Source of the DNA: Rhodobacteraceae bacterium Araon29 | GTDB lineage: Bacteria > Pseudomonadota > Alphaproteobacteria > Rhodobacterales > Rhodobacteraceae | Assembly (NCBI GenBank): GCA_039640505.1 | Contig: CP046865.1 | Span: 620,001 to 684,000, forward strand | DNA: 64,000 nt | Reading direction: 5' to 3' | Shown here: piece by piece, positions 1 to 7,594 of the stretch | Layout: every line of letters begins with the position of its first letter | How positions within the stretch are numbered: the stretch's first letter is position 1 | The notes under the pieces: generated by a model | Told to the model about the DNA's origin: nothing | Database searches by the model: none | Seen by the model: the letters and a program-made list of their open reading frames with translations, nothing else | Translations under genes and position numbers: made by a program

Positions 1-459
1 CAAAGGGTTGACGAACCGCCAGCCAATTGTTGTGTCATGCACTTCGTTGGAGCGCGAGAAAGCTTGCGTGGCTTTGGGCATGACGAACGGCGCTCGGGAC
101 ATGCTTTCAACGCCACCGGCAACAATCAATTCCGCCTCGCCAGCTTTAATGGCACGGGCTCCAGTAATGATGGCATCCATTCCAGAGCCGCAAAGCCGGT
201 TCATCGTTGTGCCGGGCACGGTTTCTGGAAACCCGGCAAGAAGAAGCGACATACGCGCCACGTTCCGGTTGTCTTCACCCGCCTGATTGGCGCAGCCAAG
301 AACGACCTCGTCTATTGCTGCTAGATCAAGGGATGGATTGCGTGAGGCCAAGGCCCTGAGTGGTAGCGCACCAAGATCATCCGCACGGATTGAGGATAGC
401 CCGCCGCCATATCGGCCAATGGGTGTTCGGATGTAGTCACAAATAAAAACGTCGATCAT
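1..459 (-). CDS. pcaF: 3-oxoadipyl-CoA thiolase, N-terminal part (cut by window edge)
   Basis: Predicted to cleave 3-oxoadipyl-CoA with CoA into succinyl-CoA and acetyl-CoA in the cytoplasm. The visible 153 residues are the thiolase N-terminal half. The acylated cysteine lies in the RLCGSGMDA motif (about residue 89), and the blocks GCANQAGEDNRNVARM and DTTIGWRFVNP are, from memory, characteristic of PcaF rather than generic acetoacetyl-CoA thiolases. The ATG overlaps the stop of pcaJ as ATGA, so translation is probably coupled. The C-terminal His and Cys catalytic residues lie outside the window. Last visible gene of a minus-strand operon starting with a KamA-like aminomutase, which hints that 3-oxoadipate here may come from an amino acid rather than from aromatics. 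Confidence 0.93.
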   Translation of the reverse strand, partial: MIDVFICDYIRTPIGRYGGGLSSIRADDLGALPLRALASRNPSLDLAAIDEVVLGCANQAGEDNRNVARMSLLLAGFPETVPGTTMNRLCGSGMDAIITGARAIKAGEAELIVAGGVESMSRAPFVMPKATQAFSRSNEVHDTTIGWRFVNPL

Positions 460-1136
460 AAGTTGAGCTCCGGCACTGCAAGGTCTGCCACATCACCAAT
501 TGTATGTAGCGTGGCCCCTGTAAGCGATTGCAGTTCATCGAACGACATATCGGCCAATTTTTCGCGCAGCATGAACCGCCCATCCTCGATGTCAACTACA
601 GCAAGTGATGTATAGATACGCGTGATGCACCCAACCCCGGTCAGTGGGAAGGTACAGTGTTCAACAAGCTTTGGCTTGCCATCTTTAGTGGTGTGATCGG
701 TGATTACCGCGACACGTTTGGCGCCATGCACAAGGTCCATGGCACCGCCGACAGCAGGCACACCTTTAGATCCAACACGCCAATTGGCAAGGTCGCCGTT
801 TTGGGCAACCTGGTAGGCACCGAGCACAGCAAGGTCCAGATGACCGCCGCGGACCATCGAAAAACTATCAGCATGATGAAAGAAGGATGCGCCCGGCTTC
901 AGAGTGATCGCTTTCTTGCCGGCATTGATCAGATCCCAGTCTTCTTCGCCTTCTGCTGGGGCTTCACCAATTCCCAAAACACCGTTTTCGGTGTGGTAGG
1001 TGATGTGGCGACCTTCGGGTTGAAACTTGGCAACTAATTCAGGGATCCCTATGCCGAGGTTCACATATGCACCGTCTTGAATGTCTTGTGCGGCGCGCCA
1101 AGCGATTTGCGGGTTTTTAAGCTTTTGCCAGGTCAT
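456..1136 (-). CDS. pcaJ: 3-oxoadipate CoA-transferase subunit B
   Basis: Beta subunit of the succinyl-CoA:3-oxoadipate CoA-transferase, 226 residues, the usual length for a separate B subunit. The catalytic glutamate that forms the CoA thioester sits in the HTENG motif (E50), preceded by the glycine-rich NLGIGIP stretch. It would work with PcaI to make 3-oxoadipyl-CoA for PcaF. It overlaps pcaI upstream and pcaF downstream by 4 bases each, so the three are translationally coupled. The assignment to 3-oxoadipate rather than acetoacetate rests on overall resemblance to PcaJ and on the neighbouring PcaF-type thiolase. Confidence 0.92.
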   Translation of the reverse strand: MTWQKLKNPQIAWRAAQDIQDGAYVNLGIGIPELVAKFQPEGRHITYHTENGVLGIGEAPAEGEEDWDLINAGKKAITLKPGASFFHHADSFSMVRGGHLDLAVLGAYQVAQNGDLANWRVGSKGVPAVGGAMDLVHGAKRVAVITDHTTKDGKPKLVEHCTFPLTGVGCITRIYTSLAVVDIEDGRFMLREKLADMSFDELQSLTGATLHTIGDVADLAVPELNL

Positions 1137-1855
1137 GCGTATTCTACCCCTGTGCGGATCAGCACTTCTTCTTGTTGCGGGTCAGGCACTGCCACGACGC
1201 CATCGACGAAAACGCCGGGCGTGACCACCTGTTCCGGGTCGATGTCGCCTGGGGCTACAATCTGGGACACTTGCGCGATGGTTTTGTCTGCCGCCATGCA
1301 CATCAGCGGATTGAAATTGCGACCGGCCAGACGATAGGTCAGGTTGCCATGTGTGTCGCCTTTTGCGGCTTTTACGATTGCAAAGTCAGCCCGCAGCCAA
1401 CGTTCAAGCACATAAGATTTACCGTCAAATTCTTGGATCTGTTTGCCCTTGGCCAATTCGGTTCCGTAGCTTGCCGGGGTAAAGAAGGCCGGGATACCGG
1501 CCCCTGCTGCGCGAATGCGTTCCGCCAATGTGCCTTGCGGCACCAACTCCAACGCGATTTCACCAGCCAGATATCTATCAGTAAACGCCCGCGGATCAGA
1601 GGATCTTGGAAATGAGCAGATCATTTTGGCGACCATGCCCGCGTCTATCATCGCCGCAATGCCTATTTTACCATTGCCTGCGTTGTTGTTGATCACCGTA
1701 ATATCTGCAGGGCTGCCGGTGGCTTTGTAGCGGTAAATCAAGGCGTGGATCAGTTCTATTGGGGCGCCCGATCCACCGAACCCGCCGATCATGAGAACCG
1801 CGCCATCCGGGATATCTGCAACAGCTTTGCTGAGGTTTTGAATAGTCTTGTCCAT
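1133..1855 (-). CDS. pcaI: 3-oxoadipate CoA-transferase subunit A
   Basis: Alpha subunit of 3-oxoadipate CoA-transferase, 240 residues. It shows the family glycine motif MIGGFGGSG near residue 25, NNNAGNGKIG, CSFPRSSD and the conserved VPQGTLAERIRAAGAGIPAFFTP-type block that closely matches PcaI of pseudomonads from memory. It pairs with PcaJ, whose ATG overlaps the end of this gene by 4 bases. It starts 30 bases after the aminotransferase gene, so CoA activation directly follows transamination in the operon. No other genes of the protocatechuate branch (pcaGH, pcaB, pcaC, pcaD) are present in the window. Confidence 0.92.
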   Translation of the reverse strand: MDKTIQNLSKAVADIPDGAVLMIGGFGGSGAPIELIHALIYRYKATGSPADITVINNNAGNGKIGIAAMIDAGMVAKMICSFPRSSDPRAFTDRYLAGEIALELVPQGTLAERIRAAGAGIPAFFTPASYGTELAKGKQIQEFDGKSYVLERWLRADFAIVKAAKGDTHGNLTYRLAGRNFNPLMCMAADKTIAQVSQIVAPGDIDPEQVVTPGVFVDGVVAVPDPQQEEVLIRTGVEYA

Positions 1856-1885
1856 CTGGGTGCTACCCGTTCCTAGCGTTTTTTG

Positions 1886-3199
1886 TCACAGCATCGGTTT
1901 GATTTTGCGCAGACCATCCAGAGTGACTTGGCTGAGCTGGTCGATTTCTGACTGGGTCATCGGCGTGGAAAGCAGACCAGAGCACGTCTCGATCATGATG
2001 AGCCCGTTGTTAAAGAAGTGATCGAGCAACGCGGAAACACATTTCTGTTCATCGGGCGTGATAAACGCATTCCGATATGTGGTTGGCTCTGCCTCTTTCA
2101 AATGAATACGGAACATTGATCCGCGGCCGGTCACGCAGGCGGGGACATCGGCGAGCTTGATGGCTTCGGCGATACCAGCGCGCGCTTTGTCAGCCAGGGT
2201 GTTCAGTTTCACCACCGTCGCCTCATTGAAGTGGAACATCGCTATGGACCCAGCGGTCAAGGTAATCGGATTGGCGCTGAACGTTCCGTAATGTGGGAAG
2301 GGCGCAGGGCCGTTCAGGGGGTTCATAACTTCCAGCACGTCCGCGCGGCCAGCAAGCCCACCGACGGGAAATCCCCCACCGATCATTTTACCAAGCGCAG
2401 TCAGATCCGGGCTGACGTCATACGCCTGCTGGGCTCCGGAAAATTCGGCTCTGAAGGTGATCACTTCGTCAAATATCAGCAACGCGCCGTTGGTTGTCGT
2501 CCATTCACGTAGGGCTTTAACAAAAGCATCAGAAGCAGGGATCACACCGATCCGGTGCGGCAGAAGATCCAACAGAACGCCTGCAATAGTGTCTTTGTGT
2601 TGATCCAGAATGGCAATTGCTCGGTCGGGATCGTTGAAGGGGATAACAACCACATCGTCCAGCGCAGATTGAGGTGTGCCTTGTGCAACGGGAACGCTGG
2701 AAGGTGCGTCAACGTCACCCCAGTTGGCAGGTTTGGAAGTCTGGCTGACTTCGGCGTAGTCATACAGACCGTGATATGAGCCTTCGACCTTGGCAATCTT
2801 TGACCGACCGGTATAAGCGCGCGCGGCTTTGAGGCAACTCATCACGGCTTCGGTGCCGGAATTCACAAATCTGAGCCTCTCGAAACCGGGATTTCGCGCG
2901 ACCAGTTGTTCGGCGTACTTCACTTCGATCTCGGTACCGACGGAGAACGCTGATCCGTTGTCCAATTGGTTCTTCACACCTTCGACAATCGGCCCGTAAG
3001 CGTGACCGTGAATGAGGGACGCTACGTTGTTGGCAAAATCGATGCGCTTGACGCCTTCGATATCCGTGACAAAGCAACCCTCGCCCTTATCGGCATAAAC
3101 CGGGTGAGGTTTGCGCAGGATAGTATTGCGGCTGCATCCGCCGGGCATGACCTTTTGGGCGCGCTCGTATAAGGCCGCGCTTTTCGCAAATTCGGTCAT
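1886..3199 (-). CDS. Class III aminotransferase of the glutamate-1-semialdehyde aminomutase type, possible beta-amino acid transaminase
   Basis: PLP-dependent fold-type I aminotransferase of 437 residues. The Schiff-base lysine is K271 in LGKMIGGGFPVGG and the PLP-N1 aspartate is D244 in IFDEVITFR. VMPGGCSR near the N-terminus and VNSGTEAVM are typical of glutamate-1-semialdehyde aminomutases and of the related beta-phenylalanine aminotransferases. Placed between a 2,3-aminomutase-like gene and a 3-oxoacid CoA-transferase, it most plausibly converts a beta-amino acid to a beta-keto acid (inferred). I use the MTEFAK start because an upstream in-frame start would run 69 bases into fdxA; with this start only 1 base separates the genes. 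A genuine tetrapyrrole HemL is less likely given the operon. Confidence 0.85.
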   Translation of the reverse strand: MTEFAKSAALYERAQKVMPGGCSRNTILRKPHPVYADKGEGCFVTDIEGVKRIDFANNVASLIHGHAYGPIVEGVKNQLDNGSAFSVGTEIEVKYAEQLVARNPGFERLRFVNSGTEAVMSCLKAARAYTGRSKIAKVEGSYHGLYDYAEVSQTSKPANWGDVDAPSSVPVAQGTPQSALDDVVVIPFNDPDRAIAILDQHKDTIAGVLLDLLPHRIGVIPASDAFVKALREWTTTNGALLIFDEVITFRAEFSGAQQAYDVSPDLTALGKMIGGGFPVGGLAGRADVLEVMNPLNGPAPFPHYGTFSANPITLTAGSIAMFHFNEATVVKLNTLADKARAGIAEAIKLADVPACVTGRGSMFRIHLKEAEPTTYRNAFITPDEQKCVSALLDHFFNNGLIMIETCSGLLSTPMTQSEIDQLSQVTLDGLRKIKPML

Positions 3200-3200
3200 T

Positions 3201-3539
3201 TCAACTATCCGGTGCTGTTTTGATGAGATGTTCAAGTTTGCCATCGACGCCGTCCCATTTGGCTGCATCCGGTAGCGGATCTTTTTGATAGGTGATCTGC
3301 GGCCAGACCTGGCTTAGCTCCTCGTTGATTTCCAGGAAGTGCTGTTTGTCTTCAGGCAGATCGTCTTCGTTGAATATTGCTCCGGCAGGGCAAGCGTCTA
3401 CACAATCGTTGCAGTCGATACATTCGTCGGGGTGAATAACAAGGAAATTGGGGCCTTCGTAGAAACACTCGACCGGGCAAACCGCGACGCAATCGGTGTA
3501 TTTACATTGGATGCAGTTGTCTGTGACGACATATGTCAT
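3201..3539 (-). CDS. fdxA: Ferredoxin, 7Fe FdxA type
   Basis: Low-potential ferredoxin of 112 residues, the family's usual length. Cysteines at 9, 12, 17, 21 and 25 and at 40, 43, 46 and 50 fit one [3Fe-4S] and one [4Fe-4S] cluster as in the FdxA family, followed by the typical acidic C-terminal extension. It sits 56 bases after the radical-SAM aminomutase and 1 base before the aminotransferase. It is therefore a good candidate for the electron donor that reduces the radical-SAM cluster, although that role is inferred from position. The [10 protein letters not shown] start matches the family N-terminus; a longer frame upstream (to 3581) is not needed. Confidence 0.93.
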   Translation of the reverse strand: MTYVVTDNCIQCKYTDCVAVCPVECFYEGPNFLVIHPDECIDCNDCVDACPAGAIFNEDDLPEDKQHFLEINEELSQVWPQITYQKDPLPDAAKWDGVDGKLEHLIKTAPDS

Positions 3540-3595
3540 GGTCTTGGTCCTTCGTTGGCCGACGGCGATGTTCATATCCACCGCCGGCCGAGTGG

Positions 3596-5026
3596 TTATT
3601 CAGCAGCAATCGCAGAAATCGCTGGGATGCCATACATTGAGAACAGCTCAGCTTCATCCACGACGACGCGGTCGTCATATCCGCTGAACCAGATTGCTGC
3701 CGGGTTGCGCCCAACAATTGTGACCTTGGCCCGGTTGGAGGCATCCGCTGCACCACGCAGCAACTTGAAGATGACAACGCCGTTTTCACCACCCTTGACC
3801 CCGGGGACGGGCTCATTGGTGACTGCGGCGACTTCGGTTTTGCCTTTGTAATGGGTGATCGACAATCGCGCGTGGGCCTCTACGCCAGATAGCCCTTGCT
3901 GAGATTCATTCAGGATTTCCCAAGCCTTTTCGATTGGCACGTTGAAGGCCTTGTGACCCACGATGTCGCGACCACAAAAGAAGTAGTGGTTTTCGATGCC
4001 ATTGCGCTTCATTTCACGCTGCAGAATACGCAAGGCGTCCGCATCATCATTGATACCGGCAATAATGGGCGACTGGTTATCCATGTTGATCCAGCTGCGA
4101 CTTGCGAAGGCTTGTACCGCCGCAAGCGCATCAGGATGCCATGTCAAACCACCTTGAGGGTCATCAATAAATTCGCCATCAAGACTTTTCAGCAGCACCT
4201 CATCGGGGTGGTTGAAGTGAACCATCATGCGCAGATTGACCCGCGGATAGGCGTCGTGAAACGCATCAAGCATAGCAAAGAAAGTTTCATCAAACCGTTT
4301 AGGGTGGAAAGCAAGTTCCTTGGTGCCGATGCGGATGTTTTCGATCCCGGCTTGTGCAAGTGCTGCCAGCCATTGGGCAATATTCTTGTTGCCGAGAACC
4401 ATGGGATCGCCGCCTGACATCAAGATCTCGCGCAGGCGCTCGCGGTTGGTTTCCGGGTGGCGGCCATCGTTTTCGTCCACAAGACGGTTATGTTCGGTGA
4501 TGTATTCGACGATGTCTTTGATCTGTGCCAAGCCCTTTGGGGCGACGGTACCGTCTTCGCGGGTGATCTCTTTTTTCGCAATCAGCTCTTCGCGATAGCA
4601 GAACCGGCAATGCGCCGAACAGGTCGACGCAACATAGATCAGGCCCAGTTCATATTTGTGGATCAGACCCTCAACCGGACTGTAAGTCATTTGCTTGCCG
4701 GGGTCTTCCGCACCATCAAGGTCGTAAGTTTCTTTCGGGCTCGCCTTGACCAAAGTCTGGATCGCCTGTGAATTCCGCGCCTGCTCAAAGTAGTGACGGG
4801 TAATCTTCACGGGCATACGTGCCTGCACATCGCGATCGGTGCCGTCGAGCGCTCTGACCGCGTCCAACTCTTCCGGAGAGTAGAAGCCTTGCATGTCTTG
4901 AGGGACAGTCCCCGCCATAAACTTCTTGAGGCCTGTGATAACGTCACGGTCATATTTGCCATTTTGAACGGTTGCCAAAAAGACAGACTCTTTCTGAGAC
5001 GGTACGTATTTTTCTTTGGTGGCCAT
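3596..5026 (-). CDS. Divergent radical-SAM 2,3-aminomutase (KamA family)
   Basis: Radical S-adenosylmethionine and PLP enzyme of the lysine/glutamate 2,3-aminomutase family, 476 residues. The iron-sulfur motif is C136-SAH-C140-RF-C143, followed by R145, which corresponds to the residue holding the substrate alpha-carboxylate in lysine 2,3-aminomutase. A hand alignment puts CGRD (351-354) where that enzyme has its Asp293 and HYKGK (392-396) at the PLP-lysine site usually written GGGGK, so both aspartates that bind the lysine side-chain amine appear lost. The C-terminal zinc cysteines are absent, and the tail after the PLP site is unlike classical KamA. Lysine is therefore an unlikely substrate; the operon suggests alpha-aminoadipate. 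The ATG at 5026 has AAAGGA eight bases upstream, better than the ATG at 5035. Confidence 0.85.
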   Translation of the reverse strand: MATKEKYVPSQKESVFLATVQNGKYDRDVITGLKKFMAGTVPQDMQGFYSPEELDAVRALDGTDRDVQARMPVKITRHYFEQARNSQAIQTLVKASPKETYDLDGAEDPGKQMTYSPVEGLIHKYELGLIYVASTCSAHCRFCYREELIAKKEITREDGTVAPKGLAQIKDIVEYITEHNRLVDENDGRHPETNRERLREILMSGGDPMVLGNKNIAQWLAALAQAGIENIRIGTKELAFHPKRFDETFFAMLDAFHDAYPRVNLRMMVHFNHPDEVLLKSLDGEFIDDPQGGLTWHPDALAAVQAFASRSWINMDNQSPIIAGINDDADALRILQREMKRNGIENHYFFCGRDIVGHKAFNVPIEKAWEILNESQQGLSGVEAHARLSITHYKGKTEVAAVTNEPVPGVKGGENGVVIFKLLRGAADASNRAKVTIVGRNPAAIWFSGYDDRVVVDEAELFSMYGIPAISAIAAE

Positions 5027-5136
5027 ATTGAACATCCTTTAATCGAAAGCGGTTTGGGCCACGTCCTGACCCGCGCAATTAAGGAATGGATGCAGACAAA
5101 GCCCGCGAATCACAAACGTTGATTTGTTGCCAACCC

Positions 5137-5151
5137 ATGAGTATTAATCAT
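5137..5151. promoter_or_regulatory. Candidate LysR-type operator between the KamA-like operon and its regulator
   Basis: The 15-base segment ATGAGTATTAATCAT has ATGA/TCAT inverted ends and a T-N11-A core, the general form of LysR-type recognition sites. It lies in the divergent region, about 110 bases from the aminomutase start and 80 bases from the regulator start. The assignment is by pattern only. Confidence 0.3.
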
Positions 5152-5230
5152 ATCTAAGAGTGAATTCAGCACTTGGAACGCTCAATGCCTGCAAAAACCG
5201 CACATCATGCGACAAATCTTAGGGACTGAC

Positions 5231-6136
5231 ATGGATTCACTACAGCGACGCTACATACCTTCGATGTCGGCGATGCGCAGCTTTGAAGCCGCTGCTCGAC
5301 ACCAGAGTTTTACCTTGGCCGCGAAGGAGCTGAACCTGACGCAAAGTGCGATCAGCCGACAGGTCAAAGAAATGGAACAGATTGTCGGGGCGCAACTGTT
5401 CCGGCGCACCGGACGCGAAGTGATATTGACCCGAGCAGGCACGCGACTGGCCGCTGACCTTGGCAGTGAGCTTGACAACATTCGCCGGGTGATGATGCGC
5501 GCCGTTTCGGCGGGCAATATGAACTCTACACTGCGTGTGGCTACATTGCCGACATTTGCGACTCTTTGGCTTATTCCGCGCCTGCCGGATTTTTTCAAAA
5601 AACATCCCGACATCGAGATCAGCTTTTCAACTCGTCTGGAACCATTCGATCTGGCCGAAGAGAACTTCGACCTTGCTATCCACTTCGGACAGCAAAACTG
5701 GCCGAACACGCAAATGCGAAAGTTCTTTTCCGAGCGCATGATCCCGGTAGCGTCTCCCACTTTTGTTAGCCAACAAAACATCCAAACGATTAAGGATGCC
5801 AAAGAAGCACCACTCTTGCACACCTCATCGCGCCCGACTGCTTGGCACGATTACCTTGAGAAGATCGAGTTCGAAGGGCGCCCCTATTTGACTGGGCGGT
5901 ATTTTGATCAGTTTTCGATGGTGATTTCCGCTGTTGAGGCATCGCTCGGGATCGGGCTTCTGCCCAAATATCTGGTAGAGAAAGAGATTTCCGAAGGTCA
6001 TCTCATCGTGATTGACGACGAAGAACTAGTGACAGCAAACAGTTACTATTGCGTGACACCAATTGATCAAGAAGACGACAATGTCGAAAATTTTTGTAGC
6101 TGGATGATAGAGGAGGCTTCTGCTGCGGACTCTTGA
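5231..6136 (+). CDS. LysR-family transcriptional regulator, GcvA-like
   Basis: DNA-binding regulator of 301 residues from the chosen ATG. The N-terminal winged helix-turn-helix reads SMSAMRSFEAAARHQSF, then LNLTQSAISRQVKEME, typical of the GcvA/AmpR subgroup, followed by a periplasmic-binding-protein-like effector domain. It is divergent from the KamA-like aminomutase operon and so probably controls it in response to the amino acid or an intermediate (inferred). AGGGA lies six bases before the ATG at 5231, which I prefer over the upstream ATG at 5207. The gene is followed by a 200-base convergent gap before the TSUP gene in which I see no clear terminator. Confidence 0.88.
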   Translation: MDSLQRRYIPSMSAMRSFEAAARHQSFTLAAKELNLTQSAISRQVKEMEQIVGAQLFRRTGREVILTRAGTRLAADLGSELDNIRRVMMRAVSAGNMNSTLRVATLPTFATLWLIPRLPDFFKKHPDIEISFSTRLEPFDLAEENFDLAIHFGQQNWPNTQMRKFFSERMIPVASPTFVSQQNIQTIKDAKEAPLLHTSSRPTAWHDYLEKIEFEGRPYLTGRYFDQFSMVISAVEASLGIGLLPKYLVEKEISEGHLIVIDDEELVTANSYYCVTPIDQEDDNVENFCSWMIEEASAADS

Positions 6137-6336
6137 AATGCATTTCAGCAGCCAACCAATCTGGAAACAAAACCCACATCAAAAACCCAAGCTTCATTCT
6201 GTTCCATAATCGCTAGGTAGTTGGTTGCACCGCTGAATCGCGTTGGCTTAAGCGCGACGCGATCCCCTGAGGCATGACTTTCGCGGTGATTGGATTGCTG
6301 CAAACGATGGCAAAGATGACTCCAAGAGTGAAGCAA

Positions 6337-7155
6337 TCAGACTATAAAGCTGATAATGACGCAGACGAGGAACAGTCCAAAGCCGATCTCAAGTCTTCGC
6401 GCAGGAAGCCTGTGCGCAAGTTTAGCACCGAACGGGGCCATTAGCATCGAAAATGGTGCGATCAGCGCAACGGCCAAAAGATTGACGTAGCCGAATACCC
6501 AGACAGGCAGGCCTTCTGCTTCCCATCCGGCATAAACATAACCAAGAGTAGCCGGAATGGCGATCAGGACACCCAAACCAGCAGACGTGGCGACTGCCTG
6601 GTGCATGGATTGTCCAAACAGTGTCATAAACAGGTTGTTCAGATTGCCGCCACCGATACCCATAAAGGTCGACAGGAATCCAATGCCAAACCCGACACCT
6701 TTGTTTATTGCGGGTCCGGGCAGCTCTTGCGTGATCACCCAGTTTTTTGGGTTGAACAGCATTTTGAAGGCGATCAGCAATGCAACAGCCGCAAATACAT
6801 ATTTTAAAATGATCCCCGGAACGAAACCAACCACAGAAGATGCAGCGATGACACCAAAAGGTGCCCAAAAAAACCATGACCGCAACAAAGTTGCATTACC
6901 TGCTCCGTGCTTGCGATGGGACAAGTAGGAACGGATGGCAGTTGGTATGATAATTGCCAATGACGTGCCAACGGCCATGTGTGCAATGTGTTCCGGCAAA
7001 AGGTTCTGAAGTGTGAAGGTCGCAACCAATATCGGCACAAGAACCGCACCGCCACCGATCCCGAACAATCCGGATAACACGCCGGCAAAACATCCTGCCG
7101 CAGCCAACAATACTGCGGACAGCAAAACGTCTGGTGTAAAAAATGACATCAACAA
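6337..7155 (-). CDS. TSUP (TauE/SafE) family membrane transporter
   Basis: Integral membrane protein of 272 residues with about eight hydrophobic segments. The duplicated family signature is visible: LFGIGGGAVLVPIL near residue 33 and FMGIGGGNLNNLFM near residue 167. TSUP proteins move organic or sulfur-containing anions such as sulfite, sulfoacetate or other carboxylates, and the substrate cannot be read from sequence. It lies 24 bases after the universal stress protein gene and is the last gene of the TRAP transporter operon, so it may export a product of the imported compound or act as a second importer. Confidence 0.88.
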   Translation of the reverse strand: MLMSFFTPDVLLSAVLLAAAGCFAGVLSGLFGIGGGAVLVPILVATFTLQNLLPEHIAHMAVGTSLAIIIPTAIRSYLSHRKHGAGNATLLRSWFFWAPFGVIAASSVVGFVPGIILKYVFAAVALLIAFKMLFNPKNWVITQELPGPAINKGVGFGIGFLSTFMGIGGGNLNNLFMTLFGQSMHQAVATSAGLGVLIAIPATLGYVYAGWEAEGLPVWVFGYVNLLAVALIAPFSMLMAPFGAKLAHRLPARRLEIGFGLFLVCVIISFIV

Positions 7156-7179
7156 CCCTCAGGTATTACGGACGGGCTA

Positions 7180-7590
7180 TCAAACGGAACACTCTGCGTG
7201 GCGCGCTATGCGCGCTGCCTTTGGTCCCAAGAGATAGTCTTTCAGGGCATCACTATATGCTCCAACAATAATCAGAGCCGCCTCGATCTCGTGAGCAAAT
7301 TCCTGTATCTCTACATGCACGTGTCTACTTTTCAGGTGCATTTTCACAGTTACATCTGGTCCGATTTGCTGGGCCATTTCGCCCAACAGGTCTTTGGCTT
7401 CTTTTCGATGGCTCTGAGCAAACCCCTTTGGAACGAATTGTGAAAATTGACCTAGCGCGCTTGGTTCTGGAACAACGTGAACCAAATGAATTGTGTTTCC
7501 CGAATTCGCGTAGGGCTTCAAAGCCTTACTCACCATTGGCCAGGAATCTTTATCATAAGGGTCAATAGCGGCGATTATATTGTTGGTCAT
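7180..7590 (-). CDS. Universal stress protein (UspA family)
   Basis: Cytoplasmic UspA-fold protein of 136 residues. It starts NIIAAIDPYD and ends with an ALKDYLLGPKAARIARHAECSV stretch that corresponds to the ATP-binding loop region of the family, though the classical GxxGxxxxxxxxxG(S/T) loop is only partly kept. It follows dctM by 4 bases. The order TRAP transporter then Usp resembles the teaABCD ectoine system, where the Usp protein TeaD modulates the transporter; a similar role here is inferred from position. Confidence 0.85.
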   Translation of the reverse strand: MTNNIIAAIDPYDKDSWPMVSKALKPYANSGNTIHLVHVVPEPSALGQFSQFVPKGFAQSHRKEAKDLLGEMAQQIGPDVTVKMHLKSRHVHVEIQEFAHEIEAALIIVGAYSDALKDYLLGPKAARIARHAECSV

Positions 7591-7594
7591 TTCA

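Noticed and set aside
1-1855. pcaIJF as part of an ordinary protocatechuate operon
   Set aside because: No pcaGH, pcaB, pcaC, pcaD or PcaQ/PcaR-type regulator is present, and the genes are coupled to an aminomutase-aminotransferase set. The window cuts pcaF, so this remains open but is less likely.
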